Part shown: positions 63,533 to 64,000 of the stretch, piece by piece
Numbering within the stretch: the first letter of the stretch is position 1
Layout: each line of letters starts with the position of its first letter
Source: JBOCEF01 sp050586345
GTDB taxonomy: Bacteria; Pseudomonadota; Alphaproteobacteria; Rhodobacterales; Rhodobacteraceae
Direction: 5' to 3'
DNA length: 64,000 bases
NCBI RefSeq assembly: GCF_050586345.1
Contig: NZ_JBOCEF010000003.1
Coordinates: 1 to 64,000 of the forward strand
Translations under genes and position numbers: made by a program
The notes under the pieces: generated by a model
Told to the model about the DNA's origin: nothing
What the model saw: the letters and a program-made list of their open reading frames with translations, nothing else
The model's database searches: none

Positions 63533-64000
63533 ATGGAGAAATCCGCCGCCATGAAACGCGACTGGATCGCCACCGCCCGCACCCTCTCCGAAGCGCTGCC
63601 CTATCTCCAGCGATATGACGGCGCGACCGTGGTGGTGAAATTCGGCGGCCACGCCATGGGCGACGACGACGCGATGCGCCGCTTCGCCCGCGACATCGTG
63701 CTGATGAAGCAGTGCAACGTGCATCCCGTGGTCGTCCACGGCGGCGGGCCGCAGATCCAGCAGATGCTCAAGCGTCTCGCCATCGAATCCGAGTTCGTGC
63801 AGGGCCTGCGCGTCACGGACGAGGCGACGGTCGAGGTCGTGGAAATGGTCCTCGCGGGCCGCATCAACAAGGCCATCGTCCAGGCCATCAACGGGCAGGG
63901 CGGCAAGGCCGTGGGCCTGTCGGGCAAGGACGCCAACCTGCTGGTCTGCGAGAAGGCGCTGAAGACTCACAAGGACCCGGATTCGAACATCGAGAAGGCG
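63533..64000 (+). CDS. argB: Acetylglutamate kinase, 5' part (partial)
   Basis: Second step of arginine synthesis: phosphorylates N-acetylglutamate. 156 codons are in the window. VVKFGGHAMG near 36 is the ATP site, VVVHGGGPQI near 68 binds substrate, and LVCEK is present. ATG at 63533 after AAGG. The 3' part lies beyond the window. In relatives argB directly follows engB; here it is 9 kb away. Confidence 0.95.
   Translation, partial: MEKSAAMKRDWIATARTLSEALPYLQRYDGATVVVKFGGHAMGDDDAMRRFARDIVLMKQCNVHPVVVHGGGPQIQQMLKRLAIESEFVQGLRVTDEATVEVVEMVLAGRINKAIVQAINGQGGKAVGLSGKDANLLVCEKALKTHKDPDSNIEKA

Overview
The window is about 64 kb of very GC-rich chromosomal DNA. It looks like an alphaproteobacterium of the Rhodobacterales type. 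The reasons are the order tuf-S10-spc-alpha ribosomal cluster with secY-adk before rpsM and no rpmJ, infA or rpsD inside it, the Hint/RTX and VPLPA-CTERM secreted proteins, an FNR-type box, a tandem glycine riboswitch before gcvTHP, and the pairing of yidC, MOSC, engB and argB genes. Species cannot be named from sequence alone. The window has one 100-base run of N (35774-35873), so it comes from a scaffolded assembly. No tRNA, rRNA, CRISPR array, prophage or insertion sequence was seen.

Layout. (1) 1-14967: 3' end of tuf, then a nearly complete ribosomal superoperon from rpsJ to rplQ with secY, adk and rpoA, all on the plus strand. It is interrupted by several hairpins and by a clear sigma70-type promoter before rpsM. 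(2) 15044-16675: a secreted PA14-RTX-Hint protein. (3) 16804-31768: a PQQ-dependent alcohol oxidation island. It holds a quinoprotein alcohol dehydrogenase with a lanthanide-type DxD signature, a cytochrome c, a CxxDCW rhodanese-like protein and a three-gene ABC transporter. Further right lie an SDR dehydrogenase, rarA and a Do-family protease, and then a LuxR-type response regulator, a FIST-domain protein and a hybrid histidine kinase. Related sequence elements (GGACYWTGGT and variants) lie before the dehydrogenase, the cytochrome, the transporter and the regulator. This suggests that the regulator at 27477 controls the whole set and itself. (4) 32063-36240: an AMP-forming acyl-CoA ligase, a soluble PAS-PAS chemoreceptor, and an assembly gap beside a 7-bp tandem repeat. 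(5) 36241-40890: gcvT-gcvH-gcvP under a two-aptamer glycine riboswitch. (6) 41018-46139: a membrane-anchored degenerate receiver protein and an RND efflux pair. (7) 46678-53274: two tandem multidomain surface or secreted proteins that share an SdrD-B, Ig-like and thioester-domain-like C-terminal half, followed by a VPLPA-CTERM protein. (8) 53384-64000: engB, a MOSC protein, an alpha/beta hydrolase, a PEBP protein, yidC, a small secreted protein, a PAS plus chemoreceptor pair, an MFS transporter and the 5' part of argB.

The most interesting parts are the PQQ regulon with its candidate operator and NO/redox-type regulators, and the paired Gly-Tyr-Asp repeat and thioester-like surface proteins. 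All functional statements rest on motif and family recognition by eye; no database search was run.
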